Shown: piece after piece, positions 17,121 through 25,901 of the stretch
How the letters are laid out: each line of letters begins with the position of its first letter
Position numbering within the stretch: position 1 is the first letter of the stretch
From: Xanthomonas euvesicatoria pv. euvesicatoria
GTDB lineage: Bacteria > Pseudomonadota > Gammaproteobacteria > Xanthomonadales > Xanthomonadaceae
Direction: 5' to 3'
DNA length: 45,667 bases
Assembly: GCF_020880415.1 (NCBI RefSeq)
Contig: NZ_JAJIUJ010000108.1
Location: 1 to 45,667, forward strand
Program-made: the position numbers and the translations under genes
The notes under the pieces: model-generated
The model's input: only the letters and a program-made list of their open reading frames with translations
What the model was told of the DNA's origin: nothing
Databases searched by the model: none

Positions 17121-17548
17121 AGCTCGATTTGGCCATCGCGCCATCGCTGGCCCAGCTGGCGGGCGCCAACGATGCGCTGGAACAATCGCTCACGCTCGAG
17201 GGCCTACACGCCGAGCGCATCGGCCAGGTACGGCTGATCGTGGAAGAGCTCGGCTGCAATGCGCTGACCCACGGCCAGTGCGCGGCACAGCCGCTGCGTT
17301 TGCAGCTGCAGCTGGACGCGCAGGCGCTGGTATTGGAAATGCACGATGCAGGCAGCGCTTTCGACCCCTGCGCCGCGCCCATGCCCGAGGTGACCGACGA
17401 GCTCGACGACCGCGCCATCGGCGGGCTGGGGTTGTTTCTGGTCCATCAGTTCGCCGATCACATCGACTACCGCCGCGATGGTGCATATAACGTCGTGCGC
17501 GTCACCCTGCTGCACCCGTACGCCCCTGTCCCCGAGGCCCTGTCATGA
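17117..17548 (+). CDS. RsbW-like anti-sigma / HATPase kinase
   Basis: A cytoplasmic serine kinase of the GHKL fold, 143 residues, the switch component of the module. The N-box is EELGCNALTHG (the Glu-Glu, Asn, His-Gly pattern), G1 is DAGSAFDP and G2 is GGLGLFLV. These proteins bind a target, classically a sigma factor, and phosphorylate the STAS antagonist. The gene overlaps its neighbours by ATGA on both sides (17117-17120 and 17545-17548), so the three genes are tightly coupled. No sigma factor lies nearby, so the real partner is unknown. Confidence 0.85.
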   Translation: MKLDLAIAPSLAQLAGANDALEQSLTLEGLHAERIGQVRLIVEELGCNALTHGQCAAQPLRLQLQLDAQALVLEMHDAGSAFDPCAAPMPEVTDELDDRAIGGLGLFLVHQFADHIDYRRDGAYNVVRVTLLHPYAPVPEALS

Positions 17549-17964
17549 CCACGCTCGCCATTCAGATCGACCCGCCGCAAGACACCCGTCAACGCGTCAT
17601 TCTGACCGGGCGGCTGGACACCCACACCTACCAGGACCTGGACGCGGCACTGTCGCCGTTGCTGGGCACCCGCATCACCACGCTGGTGCTCGACCTGAGC
17701 GCACTGGAATACATTTCCAGCGCCGGCATCCGCTGCATCTTCAAGGCGCGCAAGGCGCTGGCCACGCGCCAGGGCAAGGTGCTGGTGAGCAACCCGCAAC
17801 CGCAGATCCGCAAGGTCTTCGACATGGTCAAGGCGGTGCCGTTGAGCGACGTGTTCGCCTCCACCGAAGAGCTGGACGCGTACCTGGCGGCGATGCAGCG
17901 CAAGGTGATCGAACAGAGCGCGCAAAGCGATACGCCGATCGTGCCGCACTTCGCCGAAGCCTGA
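17545..17964 (+). CDS. STAS-domain anti-sigma factor antagonist
   Basis: A 139-residue RsbV/SpoIIAA-like protein whose phosphorylation state decides which partner the HATPase binds. The STAS fold is clear: GRLDTHTYQDLDAAL, then LVLDLSALEYISSAGIRCIF, where a Ser of the SSAG loop is the expected phosphosite. A C-terminal tail of about 20 residues extends beyond the domain. It is the last gene of the phosphatase-HATPase-STAS operon, overlapping the HATPase stop by ATGA. About 220 non-coding bases follow. Confidence 0.88.
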   Translation: MTTLAIQIDPPQDTRQRVILTGRLDTHTYQDLDAALSPLLGTRITTLVLDLSALEYISSAGIRCIFKARKALATRQGKVLVSNPQPQIRKVFDMVKAVPLSDVFASTEELDAYLAAMQRKVIEQSAQSDTPIVPHFAEA

Positions 17965-18185
17965 GCGCAGCTGTACTACCGACGGGGCCCACCGCCGGGC
18001 GCGGCAAGGCACGTTGCGGCTTGTACGCGCGCCGTGCGGTCGCTGCGGGCTTTCCATCGGGGCTGACGACTGCGCGCCACATCGATGTCGCCGCCGACGT
18101 CGCCTGCGCGCACATGTGGGGACCTGTGCGCGTGGGTGCCGGCACCACCTTGGTTAGGCTATGACGCCCTGCCCTGCGCGTTGCC

Positions 18186-18809
18186 ATGCCCGCACTGATC
18201 ATCTTCGATTTCGACGGCACGCTTGCCGATTCGTTTGGTTTTTTCCTGAGCACCCAGCGGCTGCTGGCCGAACGGCATGGCTTTCGCGCCGCGCAAGCGC
18301 ATGAAGTCGACGATGCACGTCGCCTAAGCACGCGCGAATTGCTCAAGGCATCGGGCCTGAGCGCGTGGCGCGTGCCATGGGTGGCGGCCGACTTCATCCG
18401 GCTCATGCGCGCCGCGCCACCGGTGGCGTTGTTTCCCGGCATTGCCCACACCGTGGGCGCGTTGCATGCCGGGGGTACCCGACTGGCCGTGGTGTCGTCC
18501 AACTCCGTGGAGAACGTGCAGCGCGCGCTAGGCGCAGAGCTGAGCGCCACATTTGCCGTCATCGAAGGCGGCGCGCATCTGCTGGGCAAACAACGCGCCT
18601 TGCGTCGTGTGCTGCGTGCCACCGGGCACACTGCGGCGCAAGCGGTCTACGTGGGCGACCAGGTCGCCGACTGGGAAGCCGCACAGCTCGTGGGCCTGCC
18701 GTTTGCCGCAGTGGCCTGGGGCTATGCGCATCCGGACGTGTTCGCCGGGTTGGCCGGAACGCAGTTGATCGAACGCGTGGAAGACTTGCTTGCGTTGAGC
18801 GGGGATTAG
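18186..18809 (+). CDS. HAD-family phosphatase (phosphoglycolate phosphatase-like)
   Basis: A 207-residue hydrolase of the haloacid dehalogenase superfamily. Motif I is FDFDGTLADS (nucleophile Asp plus the second Asp), motif II is VVSSNSVENV, the motif III Lys is in LLGKQRALR, and motif IV is YVGDQVADWEAA. The cap between motifs I and II is helical, of the C1 type. The substrate cannot be read from sequence; Gph and pyrophosphatase-like relatives share this layout. It stands alone on the plus strand, convergent with the GntR gene. Confidence 0.8.
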   Translation: MPALIIFDFDGTLADSFGFFLSTQRLLAERHGFRAAQAHEVDDARRLSTRELLKASGLSAWRVPWVAADFIRLMRAAPPVALFPGIAHTVGALHAGGTRLAVVSSNSVENVQRALGAELSATFAVIEGGAHLLGKQRALRRVLRATGHTAAQAVYVGDQVADWEAAQLVGLPFAAVAWGYAHPDVFAGLAGTQLIERVEDLLALSGD

Positions 18810-18863
18810 ACGGCGAGACTGCGCATTGGCAGCGCTGGGCCTTGCCGATGATGCGTGTCGACA

Positions 18864-18912
18864 TACCCTCATCCGCCCGTCGGGCACCTTCTTGCGATGG
18901 GAGGAAGGAAGG
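18864..18912. repeat. CCCTCATCCGCCC-type palindromic repeat, copy 1
   Basis: ACCCTCATCCGCCC-GTC-GGGCACC, then CTTGCGATGGGAGGAAGG, matches a widespread extragenic element of xanthomonads (CCCTCATCCGCCC, a GGGC stem, then a GGGAGAAGG-like end). It lies between the convergent HAD and GntR genes and may double as a transcript end. A diverged copy is at 28393. Confidence 0.6.
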
Positions 18913-18957
18913 CGGGATCTCGGGGCGCCTGGCGCTGCGCCCGGACAGTGCCAATCT

Positions 18958-19677
18958 CTACACCCCACCTACCCGCGGCAACGGCGCCGGTACGTTCAAC
19001 ATGCCACCGGCCGCGACATACGCTGCCAGGGCCTGACCCTGGCTCAACAGGTGCCCGTGCATGGTGCGCTCGGCGCCTTCGGCATCGCCACGTCGCACGC
19101 AGTCCATCAGTTGGCGATGTTCCGCCAGCGATTGCGCCATGCGTCCGGGCGTGAGCAACTGACGGCCGCGGTGCATCTTCAAGATGCGGTGCAGATCGTG
19201 CGTCACCCGGATCAACCATGGATTGCCGGCGTACTGCTGCACGGTTTCGTGGATCAGGTAATTGTTGCGGTAATACTCGGCCACATCGCCGGCCGCCGAT
19301 GCGGCTTCCATTGCCGCGTGCAGCTCTTCCAGGCGCTGCACGCCGGCCGCATCAATGCGCTTGACCGCATCGTGCGCGCAGCGGCCTTCCAGCATCGCCA
19401 TCACCGGAAACAACTGGTTGAGGTCTTCCAGCGTCAGCCGGGTGACCCGGCTGCCGCGGCCGGCATCCAGTTGCACCAGGCCTTCGGCCGCGAGCAGCTT
19501 GAGACTTTCGCGCAGCGGCGTGCGGCTGATGCCCAGCTCTTCGGCCAGGGCCGGCTCGTCGATCCACTCGCCCGGCGGCAGCGCGTAATCGTAGATCTTC
19601 TGACGCAGGCGCTCGGCCACTTCCTCGTACAGCGGCACGCGCTTTTTGGAGGCGCGCGAATCAGGAGCGAGGGTCAT
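18958..19677 (-). CDS. GntR-family regulator with FCD domain, end of mdc operon
   Basis: Probable malonate-responsive regulator of the mdc operon, 239 residues from ATG 19677 (a GTG at 19710 would add 11). The N-terminal winged helix has VPLYEEVAERLRQKI, then WIDEPALAEELGISRTPLRESLKLLAAEGLVQ. The C-terminal all-helical FCD ligand domain runs from about residue 95, with HETVQQYAGN and EHRQLMDCVRRGDAEGAERTMHGHL. It is the last gene after the transporter, in the same direction. MatR/MdcY-type GntR regulators of malonate genes are known from Rhizobium and Acinetobacter. A candidate operator lies in front of mdcA at 27571-27615. Confidence 0.85.
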   Translation of the reverse strand: MTLAPDSRASKKRVPLYEEVAERLRQKIYDYALPPGEWIDEPALAEELGISRTPLRESLKLLAAEGLVQLDAGRGSRVTRLTLEDLNQLFPVMAMLEGRCAHDAVKRIDAAGVQRLEELHAAMEAASAAGDVAEYYRNNYLIHETVQQYAGNPWLIRVTHDLHRILKMHRGRQLLTPGRMAQSLAEHRQLMDCVRRGDAEGAERTMHGHLLSQGQALAAYVAAGGMLNVPAPLPRVGGV

Positions 19678-19755
19678 GGCGGGCAGGCTGTCGGCATCGG
19701 GTCGGGGCACCCATTCTACGTGGGCGCCCCGCTGCGCTGTGGCGCGCGGACCGCA

Positions 19756-21111
19756 TCACAGCCAGCCCGGCACCACGAAGACCAGCCACGCCGCCAGCGG
19801 CCCCAGCAACACCACCAGGCCGCTGTAGATCAGGAAGCGGCGGAACAGGCCGTCGCGCTCTTCCTTGGCCGCCGAGGCCACCACCAGCGCGCCGTTGGTG
19901 GAAAACGGGCTGACGTCGACGATGGTGGAGGACACGGCCAGCGCGCAAATCACCCCGGCCGCGCCCAACTGGCCCTGCATCAGGAATGGCACCGCCAACG
20001 GAATGGTGGCGCCCAGTACCGCTGCCGAGGAGGCGAATGCAGAGACGATACCGCCGACGTAGCAGACCAGCAGCGCGCCCAGCAGCGGCATGCCGATGTG
20101 CGACACGCCGGTGCCGATGTAGTCCACCGCACCGGATTTTTCCAGCACGGCGATATAGGTCACCACGCCGCTGATCAGCAGCACCGTCGACCAACTGATG
20201 CCGTCCACCGCGCCCTTCTGTGCGTTGGGCGAGATCAGCGCCAGGGCCACCGCCACCGTGATCGAGACCAGGCCGACGTTGAGGTTGTAGATCAGCGCAG
20301 CAACGCCCAGGCCCAGCAGGCCGATCAAGGTGATCACGCGGTCGCGGGTGATGAACACCGCCTCCAATGCCAGCGGGTCGGTGGACAGGGTGCCGCCGCC
20401 CGGCGCCACCAGCGCGCCATGCCCTTCGATCGCGAAGCCGCGGTGCGATGCCTGGTCGCCGGCAACCGCCACGTACTGCGCATCGGCCAGCGACAGCTCC
20501 TGCCGGCGCATCAGCTTCAACCCACCGAAGGCGCAGAAGCAGATGATCGCCATCATCAGGTTGAAGCCCAGGCTGGTGAGGAACACCGCCATCTCGCTGA
20601 CGTCCAGCCCGGCCTTTTCGACCACCTTGTTGGTGATGCCGCCATACACGCTGATCGGCGAGAAGCCGCCGCCCTGTGCACCGTGGATCACCAGCAGGCC
20701 CATCATCAACGGGTTGATGCGGTACTGCTTGGCGAAGCGCAGCGCCACCGGCCCGATGATGGCCACCGCTGCCGGCCCCAGCGCACCGAATGCGGTCAGC
20801 AGCCCGGTGATGACGAACATCACCCAGGGGATGGCGACGATGCGCCCCCGCACCGCGCGCACTGCCCAGTGCACCAGCAAATCGATGGTGCCGTTTTTCT
20901 GCGCGATGGCGAACAGATAGGTAATGCCCACCAGGGTCAGGAACAGGTCGCCGGGAAAGCCGGCCAGCACTTCCTTGCCCTCCAGCCCCACCCACACGCC
21001 GCCAATGATGAAGGCCAGCGCGAACGCCACCGCCCCCATGTTGATGGGCAATGCGGTGGCGACGATGAACATGATCACCAAGCCAAGAATCGTTGCAATT
21101 TGCGGGGTCAT
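19756..21111 (-). CDS. MatC-type malonate/dicarboxylate transporter
   Basis: An inner-membrane carrier of 451 residues that probably imports malonate for the decarboxylase. It has about 11-12 hydrophobic helices and fits the MatC N-terminal family within the ion-transporter superfamily (SLC13/ArsB-like). Paired hairpin-loop motifs are visible, such as GALGPAAVAIIGPVALRFA in the first half and SSTIVDVSPFSTNGALVVA in the second. The start at 21111 has GGGAGG four bases upstream. It lies 87 bases after mdcH and 78 bases before the GntR gene, in the same direction. Context is the main argument for malonate rather than another dicarboxylate; the MdcL/MdcM pair of other species is absent. Confidence 0.8.
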   Translation of the reverse strand: MTPQIATILGLVIMFIVATALPINMGAVAFALAFIIGGVWVGLEGKEVLAGFPGDLFLTLVGITYLFAIAQKNGTIDLLVHWAVRAVRGRIVAIPWVMFVITGLLTAFGALGPAAVAIIGPVALRFAKQYRINPLMMGLLVIHGAQGGGFSPISVYGGITNKVVEKAGLDVSEMAVFLTSLGFNLMMAIICFCAFGGLKLMRRQELSLADAQYVAVAGDQASHRGFAIEGHGALVAPGGGTLSTDPLALEAVFITRDRVITLIGLLGLGVAALIYNLNVGLVSITVAVALALISPNAQKGAVDGISWSTVLLISGVVTYIAVLEKSGAVDYIGTGVSHIGMPLLGALLVCYVGGIVSAFASSAAVLGATIPLAVPFLMQGQLGAAGVICALAVSSTIVDVSPFSTNGALVVASAAKEERDGLFRRFLIYSGLVVLLGPLAAWLVFVVPGWL

Positions 21112-21198
21112 GCGCCCTCCCAGACACCTGATACGCGTACAACACGGATGGCCGCCCGCCACCCTGGGGTCACACCGTGTGCAGCACCTGCCGGACCG

Positions 21199-22119
21199 TC
21201 ATGCCGCGCGCTCGCACGCAGCCGTGACCCATTCGAGAACACCCTGAGTGCTGTGGAATTCGTCCACCGAGCGCGCTTCGCATGCCGGCAGCACCTCGCG
21301 CGCCATCCGCGCCAATGCGCTGCCGGGGCCGAGTTCGAGAAACACGCGTGCGCCGCGCTCGGCGGCTTGCACCAGCACGTCGTACCAACGCACGGTCTGC
21401 GCGATCTGCCTGGACAGCGTGTCGATCACCAGGGCGTGCGTACCGACCGCACGCGCATCGATGCCTGCCAAGACGCGCAACTTGGGCGCGACGAGGTCTG
21501 CGGTTGCCAGTTCAATGGCAAAGCCTTCGGCAGCCGCGCTCAACCACGGCGTGTGCGCCGGCACGCTGACCGGCAGCAGCGTGACGCGCGCACCTTGTGC
21601 GCTGGCAGCCTCGCCAAGCGCCTGCAATGCAGTGCGCGGGCCGCCGAGTACGGCATGATCGTCGCCGTTGATGATGGCGAGCGCTGCGCCGTGCGTCTGA
21701 CACAGCGTTTCCAGGCCGCGCAAGGGCACACCGACTACCGCCATCAGCCCTGCCTGCTGCGGGCTGGCCGCATCCATCAACCGGGCGCGCGTCGCTGCCA
21801 GCTGCAGGCAGGTGTCGATGGACATGCTGCCGGCCACCGCATGGGCGGCAAGCTCGCCAACGCTATAGCCGAGCACCATCAGCGGCGTGGGAAGTTGCGC
21901 ATGCAGCACCTGCCAGTGCGCCAGCGTACCGGCGCAGACCAGTGGCTGTGCGATGGCATTGGCGTAGCGGCCCGGATCTGCGGCCAGTGTTTGTGGTGCG
22001 GCGCCAAGCACGCGCTGTGCGCTGGCGAGGACGGCGGCTGCCGCAGGCGCATCGCCGACACGCGCGAACATCTCGGCATGTTGGCCGCCTTGGCCCGGGC
22101 AGAGCACGGCCAGGCTCAT
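21199..22119 (-). CDS. mdcH: Malonate decarboxylase subunit MdcH (malonyl-CoA:ACP transacylase)
   Basis: Charges the acyl-carrier subunit MdcC with a malonyl group from malonyl-CoA, which primes the malonate decarboxylase cycle. It has 306 residues with the FabD-like fold: the N-terminal CPGQGGQ, the nucleophile elbow GYSVGEL (Ser near residue 80), and a later His in VPAHTPWL. The ATG at 22119 gives the normal N-terminus LAVLCPGQGGQ. The gap to mdcB upstream is about 226 bases, the longest within the operon, with no gene in it. It precedes the transporter. Confidence 0.88.
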   Translation of the reverse strand: MSLAVLCPGQGGQHAEMFARVGDAPAAAAVLASAQRVLGAAPQTLAADPGRYANAIAQPLVCAGTLAHWQVLHAQLPTPLMVLGYSVGELAAHAVAGSMSIDTCLQLAATRARLMDAASPQQAGLMAVVGVPLRGLETLCQTHGAALAIINGDDHAVLGGPRTALQALGEAASAQGARVTLLPVSVPAHTPWLSAAAEGFAIELATADLVAPKLRVLAGIDARAVGTHALVIDTLSRQIAQTVRWYDVLVQAAERGARVFLELGPGSALARMAREVLPACEARSVDEFHSTQGVLEWVTAACERAA

Positions 22120-22345
22120 GCGGTAGCCTGACCGTGTTCGCAGAAATGCCTTGCGCGCACGCTGCCGTGTTCCGTATTGCAAGCAATGTGGCGAGACACC
22201 TGGATGCGAAGGTCGACTGAGGAGCAATGTGCGACGTGTGTTGCGACGGCGGGCAGGCCAGCCGGCGTTGCGCCGCTGAGCAGAACGCCGCGGCAGTGCG
22301 CCTGCGCATGCACCACATGTTCTGCAGCCAGCGAGCAAACGCGGC

Positions 22346-23215
22346 TCATGCCAGCTCCTGCCGATGCAGGAACCATGCACAGGCCAGCAGATCCGCGCTG
22401 CCGCCAGGGCTCAGGCGACGCGCGACAAACTGCTGGCCGATGGCATGCAACTGCACGCGCCACTGCGGGTGCGCAACGCCGCCGTCGGCAAGGAAGGCTG
22501 CCGCCTGCGCCTTGGCGAATGCCAGGCCCTCCGCCCCGCCACGATGCAAAAGATTGAGATCGTCCACCTGGGCGATGAGCTGCATCAAGGTCTGCGCCAG
22601 CGCCGCTTCACGCGTGGCGCCCCCCGCAAGCGCAGTACGCAACGCAGGCAGGGCGATCTCGCGCAGCACCGGATACCCTGCCGCGGCGTGTTCGCGCACG
22701 CCACTGATGCGGTACTGCGCACGCACCCGCTGGCCATGGCTGTGCGGATCCAACGGTGCAGCCTGCAATGCATCGCGCCAGGCGCGTACGCCATTGCAGA
22801 CCTGTTCTGCAGTGGGTCGCCGCCGCTGCGCAACCCACAGGCGTGCAGCCTGCGCAGTGAGCAGGCCAAGGCTGAAAACCGCGCCGCGATGCGTATTGAT
22901 GCCACAGGTAGCGCGCAACATCGCGGACTCGGCCCCGATACCCAGCTCGCGGAGCCGCTCGAATGGCGCATGGTCGATGCCGGCCTGGGCAATGGCGGCA
23001 AAATAGCCACGCAAGGCGAACAGGCTACGCATGAAGGTGGCGGCATCCATGTCGGTGTGGCTGCCGCTGTCGAACGGCGTCACCAAGCCAGGCTTGGGCG
23101 CGCAGGCCAGCTCTGCATGCAGGGCGCCAACCGCCAGACGTGCGAGCTGGTAGGCAGCATCGTGCGGCGGTGCAGGTGCACCGGCAACCCAGGTTTGCTG
23201 CAGCTGTGCGCTCAT
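22346..23215 (-). CDS. mdcB: Triphosphoribosyl-dephospho-CoA synthase MdcB
   Basis: Makes 2'-(5''-triphosphoribosyl)-3'-dephospho-CoA from ATP and dephospho-CoA, the precursor of the MdcC prosthetic group. It has 289 residues of the CitG/MdcB family: [61 protein letters not shown] and [15 protein letters not shown] are recognisable blocks. The ATG at 23215 overlaps the mdcG stop by ATGA, so the two cofactor-making genes are coupled. Confidence 0.9.
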   Translation of the reverse strand: MSAQLQQTWVAGAPAPPHDAAYQLARLAVGALHAELACAPKPGLVTPFDSGSHTDMDAATFMRSLFALRGYFAAIAQAGIDHAPFERLRELGIGAESAMLRATCGINTHRGAVFSLGLLTAQAARLWVAQRRRPTAEQVCNGVRAWRDALQAAPLDPHSHGQRVRAQYRISGVREHAAAGYPVLREIALPALRTALAGGATREAALAQTLMQLIAQVDDLNLLHRGGAEGLAFAKAQAAAFLADGGVAHPQWRVQLHAIGQQFVARRLSPGGSADLLACAWFLHRQELA

Positions 23216-23853
23216 GCCGCACTCCGGACCGGAAACAGCGCAGCACGCGGCAATAGCCGGCAGTCCTGGTTGGATTTCACCAACACCTGTTGCGCAGTGC
23301 CGGCGTACTCGCGCCAGTTCACCGCGTTGTCTTCGGGCAACAGCAGTTCGCCATCGGCGCGCAGCCCGTGCTGCTGCTCCCAGCGCTGCAGCAGCGTGAC
23401 CAGCGCGCGCGCTTGCTCTGGCGTTTCGATGGGCCACAACAGATCCAGATCCGATTGCGCGTGCACATACGTCAGGCCGGTCAGGGCTTGCCAGGCAAAG
23501 CTGCCGAAGACGTGCGGGCGCAACGCATGTGCGCGCGCTTGAGCGAGCAGGGCCTGCAGTAACGGCTGCACCGCGACAGGTGCCTGTGGCGTCACCGCAT
23601 CCAGTGTCAGCGGGGCAGTGCAGCGTGCGATATCGGCCACGTGCGCCTGCAGGGCCAAGCGCTGCTTGCCTTCGCTGGGCGGCAGCGGCACGCCAAGCCG
23701 AACGCTGCCGGGTGCCTGACTGCCATCGCCACGTGCCACCACCGCTGGCAGGCCGGCCGCGAACCACTGCCGCAGCCGTGGCTGCGCGCCAGGCGTGACG
23801 GCCTGCCACTGCGCATCTTCACGCAACCACACCAGAGCGTGGCGGCCGGCCAT
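23212..23853 (-). CDS. mdcG: Phosphoribosyl-dephospho-CoA transferase MdcG
   Basis: Attaches the prosthetic group made by MdcB to the serine of apo-MdcC. It has 213 residues. The nucleotidyltransferase core shows [12 protein letters not shown] followed by SDLDLLW, the G-S...D-x-D metal-binding pattern. The N-terminus (HALVWL) and C-terminal [14 protein letters not shown] fit MdcG. It starts two bases after the mdcE stop and overlaps mdcB by ATGA. Confidence 0.88.
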   Translation of the reverse strand: MAGRHALVWLREDAQWQAVTPGAQPRLRQWFAAGLPAVVARGDGSQAPGSVRLGVPLPPSEGKQRLALQAHVADIARCTAPLTLDAVTPQAPVAVQPLLQALLAQARAHALRPHVFGSFAWQALTGLTYVHAQSDLDLLWPIETPEQARALVTLLQRWEQQHGLRADGELLLPEDNAVNWREYAGTAQQVLVKSNQDCRLLPRAALFPVRSAA

Positions 23854-23855
23854 GC

Positions 23856-24560
23856 TCAGGCCTCGCCCGCAGCCACGGCGCTGGCGACATCGCGCGCCAG
23901 CGTGCGCCCGCCGCGTTGCGCGCCGCGTGCACGGCGCTGGTCGCCGTCGACCGGCGCGGCCAGTGCGTCGAGCAGCACCTGCGCCAGATCGCCTTCCCAC
24001 AGCGATTCCACCGCGCCCATGCGCACGTAGTTTTCCACGCCCGGCGCAAACACCGGCGAGCTCTTGCTCAACGCCTGCAAGGTGTCGACCGATTGCTTGG
24101 TCACGCGCGCCATCGCACGCAGATCCATGACCCGGATCTGCGCATCGGGCAATGCATGGATATGGTCGGCCATCAACCCGAACGACAGGAATCCACCGCT
24201 GACCGATTCGCCATAGACCAGCGTGACCAGCCGCGCACCGCGCGTGCGTGCCAACTCCAGCGCACGCGCCAGGTGCGCGAAATACCCGTTGATGCCGAGC
24301 AGTTCGTCGCGCCGTGCCAGCCGCTGCCCGGCGGTGTCGGCCAGCATCACGATCGGGCGCTGCGGGTATGCGCGGGTACTCGCCAAGACAGTGGCAGCCA
24401 GGGCCAAGGCGTGATCGACACCGACTTCGAGCTTGTTGGCGGTACCGATCACGGTGACATCGCCGGCGGCGGTGGTTGCGCTGCCGGTCAGCACATCGTC
24501 GTTGCGCGCGATGGCGTGACCGAGCGGAAACAGCTGATCGAGCAAGTGACTCAGGTCCAT
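23856..24560 (-). CDS. mdcE: Malonate decarboxylase gamma subunit MdcE
   Basis: With MdcD it forms the decarboxylase that releases CO2 from malonyl-S-MdcC, regenerating acetyl-MdcC, in the cytoplasm. It has 234 residues with a crotonase/carboxyltransferase-like fold: [41 protein letters not shown] and the oxyanion region [16 protein letters not shown]. The start at 24560 overlaps the mdcD 3' end by 10 bases. The C-terminus is Arg-rich ([15 protein letters not shown]). This is the biotin-independent type, as no biotin carrier is nearby. Confidence 0.9.
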   Translation of the reverse strand: MDLSHLLDQLFPLGHAIARNDDVLTGSATTAAGDVTVIGTANKLEVGVDHALALAATVLASTRAYPQRPIVMLADTAGQRLARRDELLGINGYFAHLARALELARTRGARLVTLVYGESVSGGFLSFGLMADHIHALPDAQIRVMDLRAMARVTKQSVDTLQALSKSSPVFAPGVENYVRMGAVESLWEGDLAQVLLDALAAPVDGDQRRARGAQRGGRTLARDVASAVAAGEA

Positions 24561-25468
24561 GGAAGGCTCCGGTCTGCGGTCGCGGCAAGAAAGGCCTCGG
24601 TATCGAGCAGCGGCAGGCGCTGCGCATCGACGATGCCTTGGCGCTTCCAGATCTCCAGCCCGTCGCGGCAATCGCCGTAGGCATCGATGCGCGCTGTCAA
24701 CTGCTGCTGCGCATGCTCCAGTGCCTGCAATGCGGCCTCACCCGTCGCTTCGGTAAGCGCATCGAACGTGGCCAGCGCTGCATCGGCGAAGGCATCGATG
24801 CGATCGGCCACCAACGTGTGGGCTTCGCCAAGCAGGTAGCGGTGTTTGCCGCCGGTGACGCGCCACACCAGCGCACGGTCGCGCGCGTCGAACTCTTCCA
24901 CCCCGCGCACGGTTTCGATCACGTCCGGGCCGGACAACGACAGGCGGCCTTCTTCGGACATGATCACCGCGCTGCAGCAGCGCGCCACGATGCCCATGCC
25001 GCCGAACGCACCGTTGCCACTGCCGATCAAGGCCAGCACCGGCACACCGGCGGCACGCGCGCCCAAGGTGGCACGCATGATTTCGGAAATGGCGATGAGC
25101 CCTGCATTGGCTTCGTGCAGACGCACGCCGCCGGTGTCCAGCAGCAATAGCACCGCTGCCGGCTGCGTGTTTGCGGCGCGCTCCAGCAGGCCGGTGAGTT
25201 TGGCGCCATGCACTTCGCCCACGCCGCCGCCCATGAAGGCGCCTTGCTGCGCAGCGATCAACACGTTGCGGCCGCGCAAGGTGCCTTCGCCGACCACGAT
25301 GCCGTCGTCGAAGGCGCCGGGTGTTTCCAGTTGTGCCAGGTGCGGGCTGATCAAGCGACGCCGCGGGCCAACAAATTCGCGAAAGCTGCCGGCATCCAGC
25401 AGACCCTCGATACGTTCGCGGGCATCGGCTTCGTAGTAGCTGCGCTGGGCCATGGGAACGGTGCTCAT
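24551..25468 (-). CDS. mdcD: Malonate decarboxylase beta subunit MdcD
   Basis: The carboxyltransferase-like beta subunit of malonyl-S-ACP decarboxylase, 305 residues. Conserved blocks: [52 protein letters not shown] and [19 protein letters not shown] 25468 is followed by [16 protein letters not shown], the usual start region. It overlaps mdcE by 10 bases. The gap to the upstream mdcC is about 106 bases and is filled by a palindromic repeat (25490-25558), which may make a stable hairpin in the operon mRNA. Confidence 0.9.
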   Translation of the reverse strand: MSTVPMAQRSYYEADARERIEGLLDAGSFREFVGPRRRLISPHLAQLETPGAFDDGIVVGEGTLRGRNVLIAAQQGAFMGGGVGEVHGAKLTGLLERAANTQPAAVLLLLDTGGVRLHEANAGLIAISEIMRATLGARAAGVPVLALIGSGNGAFGGMGIVARCCSAVIMSEEGRLSLSGPDVIETVRGVEEFDARDRALVWRVTGGKHRYLLGEAHTLVADRIDAFADAALATFDALTEATGEAALQALEHAQQQLTARIDAYGDCRDGLEIWKRQGIVDAQRLPLLDTEAFLAATADRSLPWT

Positions 25469-25489
25469 GTGCGACTCCCGATGACTTGC

Positions 25490-25558
25490 GGAGGAGCGCA
25501 CCTGGACGCGACCGCAGCGTTATTGGGAACGCCTGTCGCGCCCGGGTGCGCTCCTACG
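25490..25558. repeat. Dispersed palindromic repeat, copy B, inside the mdc operon
   Basis: A 69-base element between mdcC and mdcD. The terminal arms AGGAGCGCA (25492-25500) and TGCGCTCCT (25547-25555) pair perfectly, and the interior matches the copy at 11408-11475. Its position inside an operon suggests an effect on mRNA stability or relative expression of mdcC and mdcD. Confidence 0.8.
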
Positions 25559-25574
25559 CAGTGGAGCGGGCGGC

Positions 25575-25892
25575 TCATGCGTCAGCTCCCTGCAGCACTT
25601 CCAGCGCTTGTTCCAGGCGCAGGCTCACCACCGCCGGCGTGGCGCCGACATCGTTGATGCTGATGCGCACATCGCGCAGTGGATGGCGTGCAGCGAAATC
25701 GTCCAGCACTGCCTGCCAGATTGCGCCAAAGCCGCGTGCAGCAGTGAGGATCTCGATCTCCATCGCGCCCTCGAGCGGCACGCGCTCGACCAGCACTTCC
25801 AGATTGCCGGAGGCCACGACACCGACCAGCGCGTGTTCCAGCCCGGCGCGTGCACCGCGCTGTCCATCAAAGCGATATCGCAGGGTTTCCAT
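25575..25892 (-). CDS. mdcC: Malonate decarboxylase acyl-carrier protein MdcC (delta subunit)
   Basis: A 105-residue acyl carrier that bears the 2'-(5''-phosphoribosyl)-3'-dephospho-CoA arm. The attachment serine is expected at Ser28 in GVVASGNLEVLVE, matching the V-x-S-G-[ND]-L-E-V pattern of MdcC/CitD. The C-terminal half holds RISINDVGATPAVVSLRLEQ, also typical. It begins nine bases after the mdcA stop and is separated from mdcD by the palindromic repeat. Confidence 0.92.
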   Translation of the reverse strand: METLRYRFDGQRGARAGLEHALVGVVASGNLEVLVERVPLEGAMEIEILTAARGFGAIWQAVLDDFAARHPLRDVRISINDVGATPAVVSLRLEQALEVLQGADA

Positions 25893-25901
25893 GCTGTGCC
25901 C

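Noticed and set aside
18826..22131. 1101-codon open frame opposite GntR, MatC and MdcH genes
   Set aside because: His/Gln/Arg-rich composition, covers three well-supported genes in reverse; an antisense artefact.
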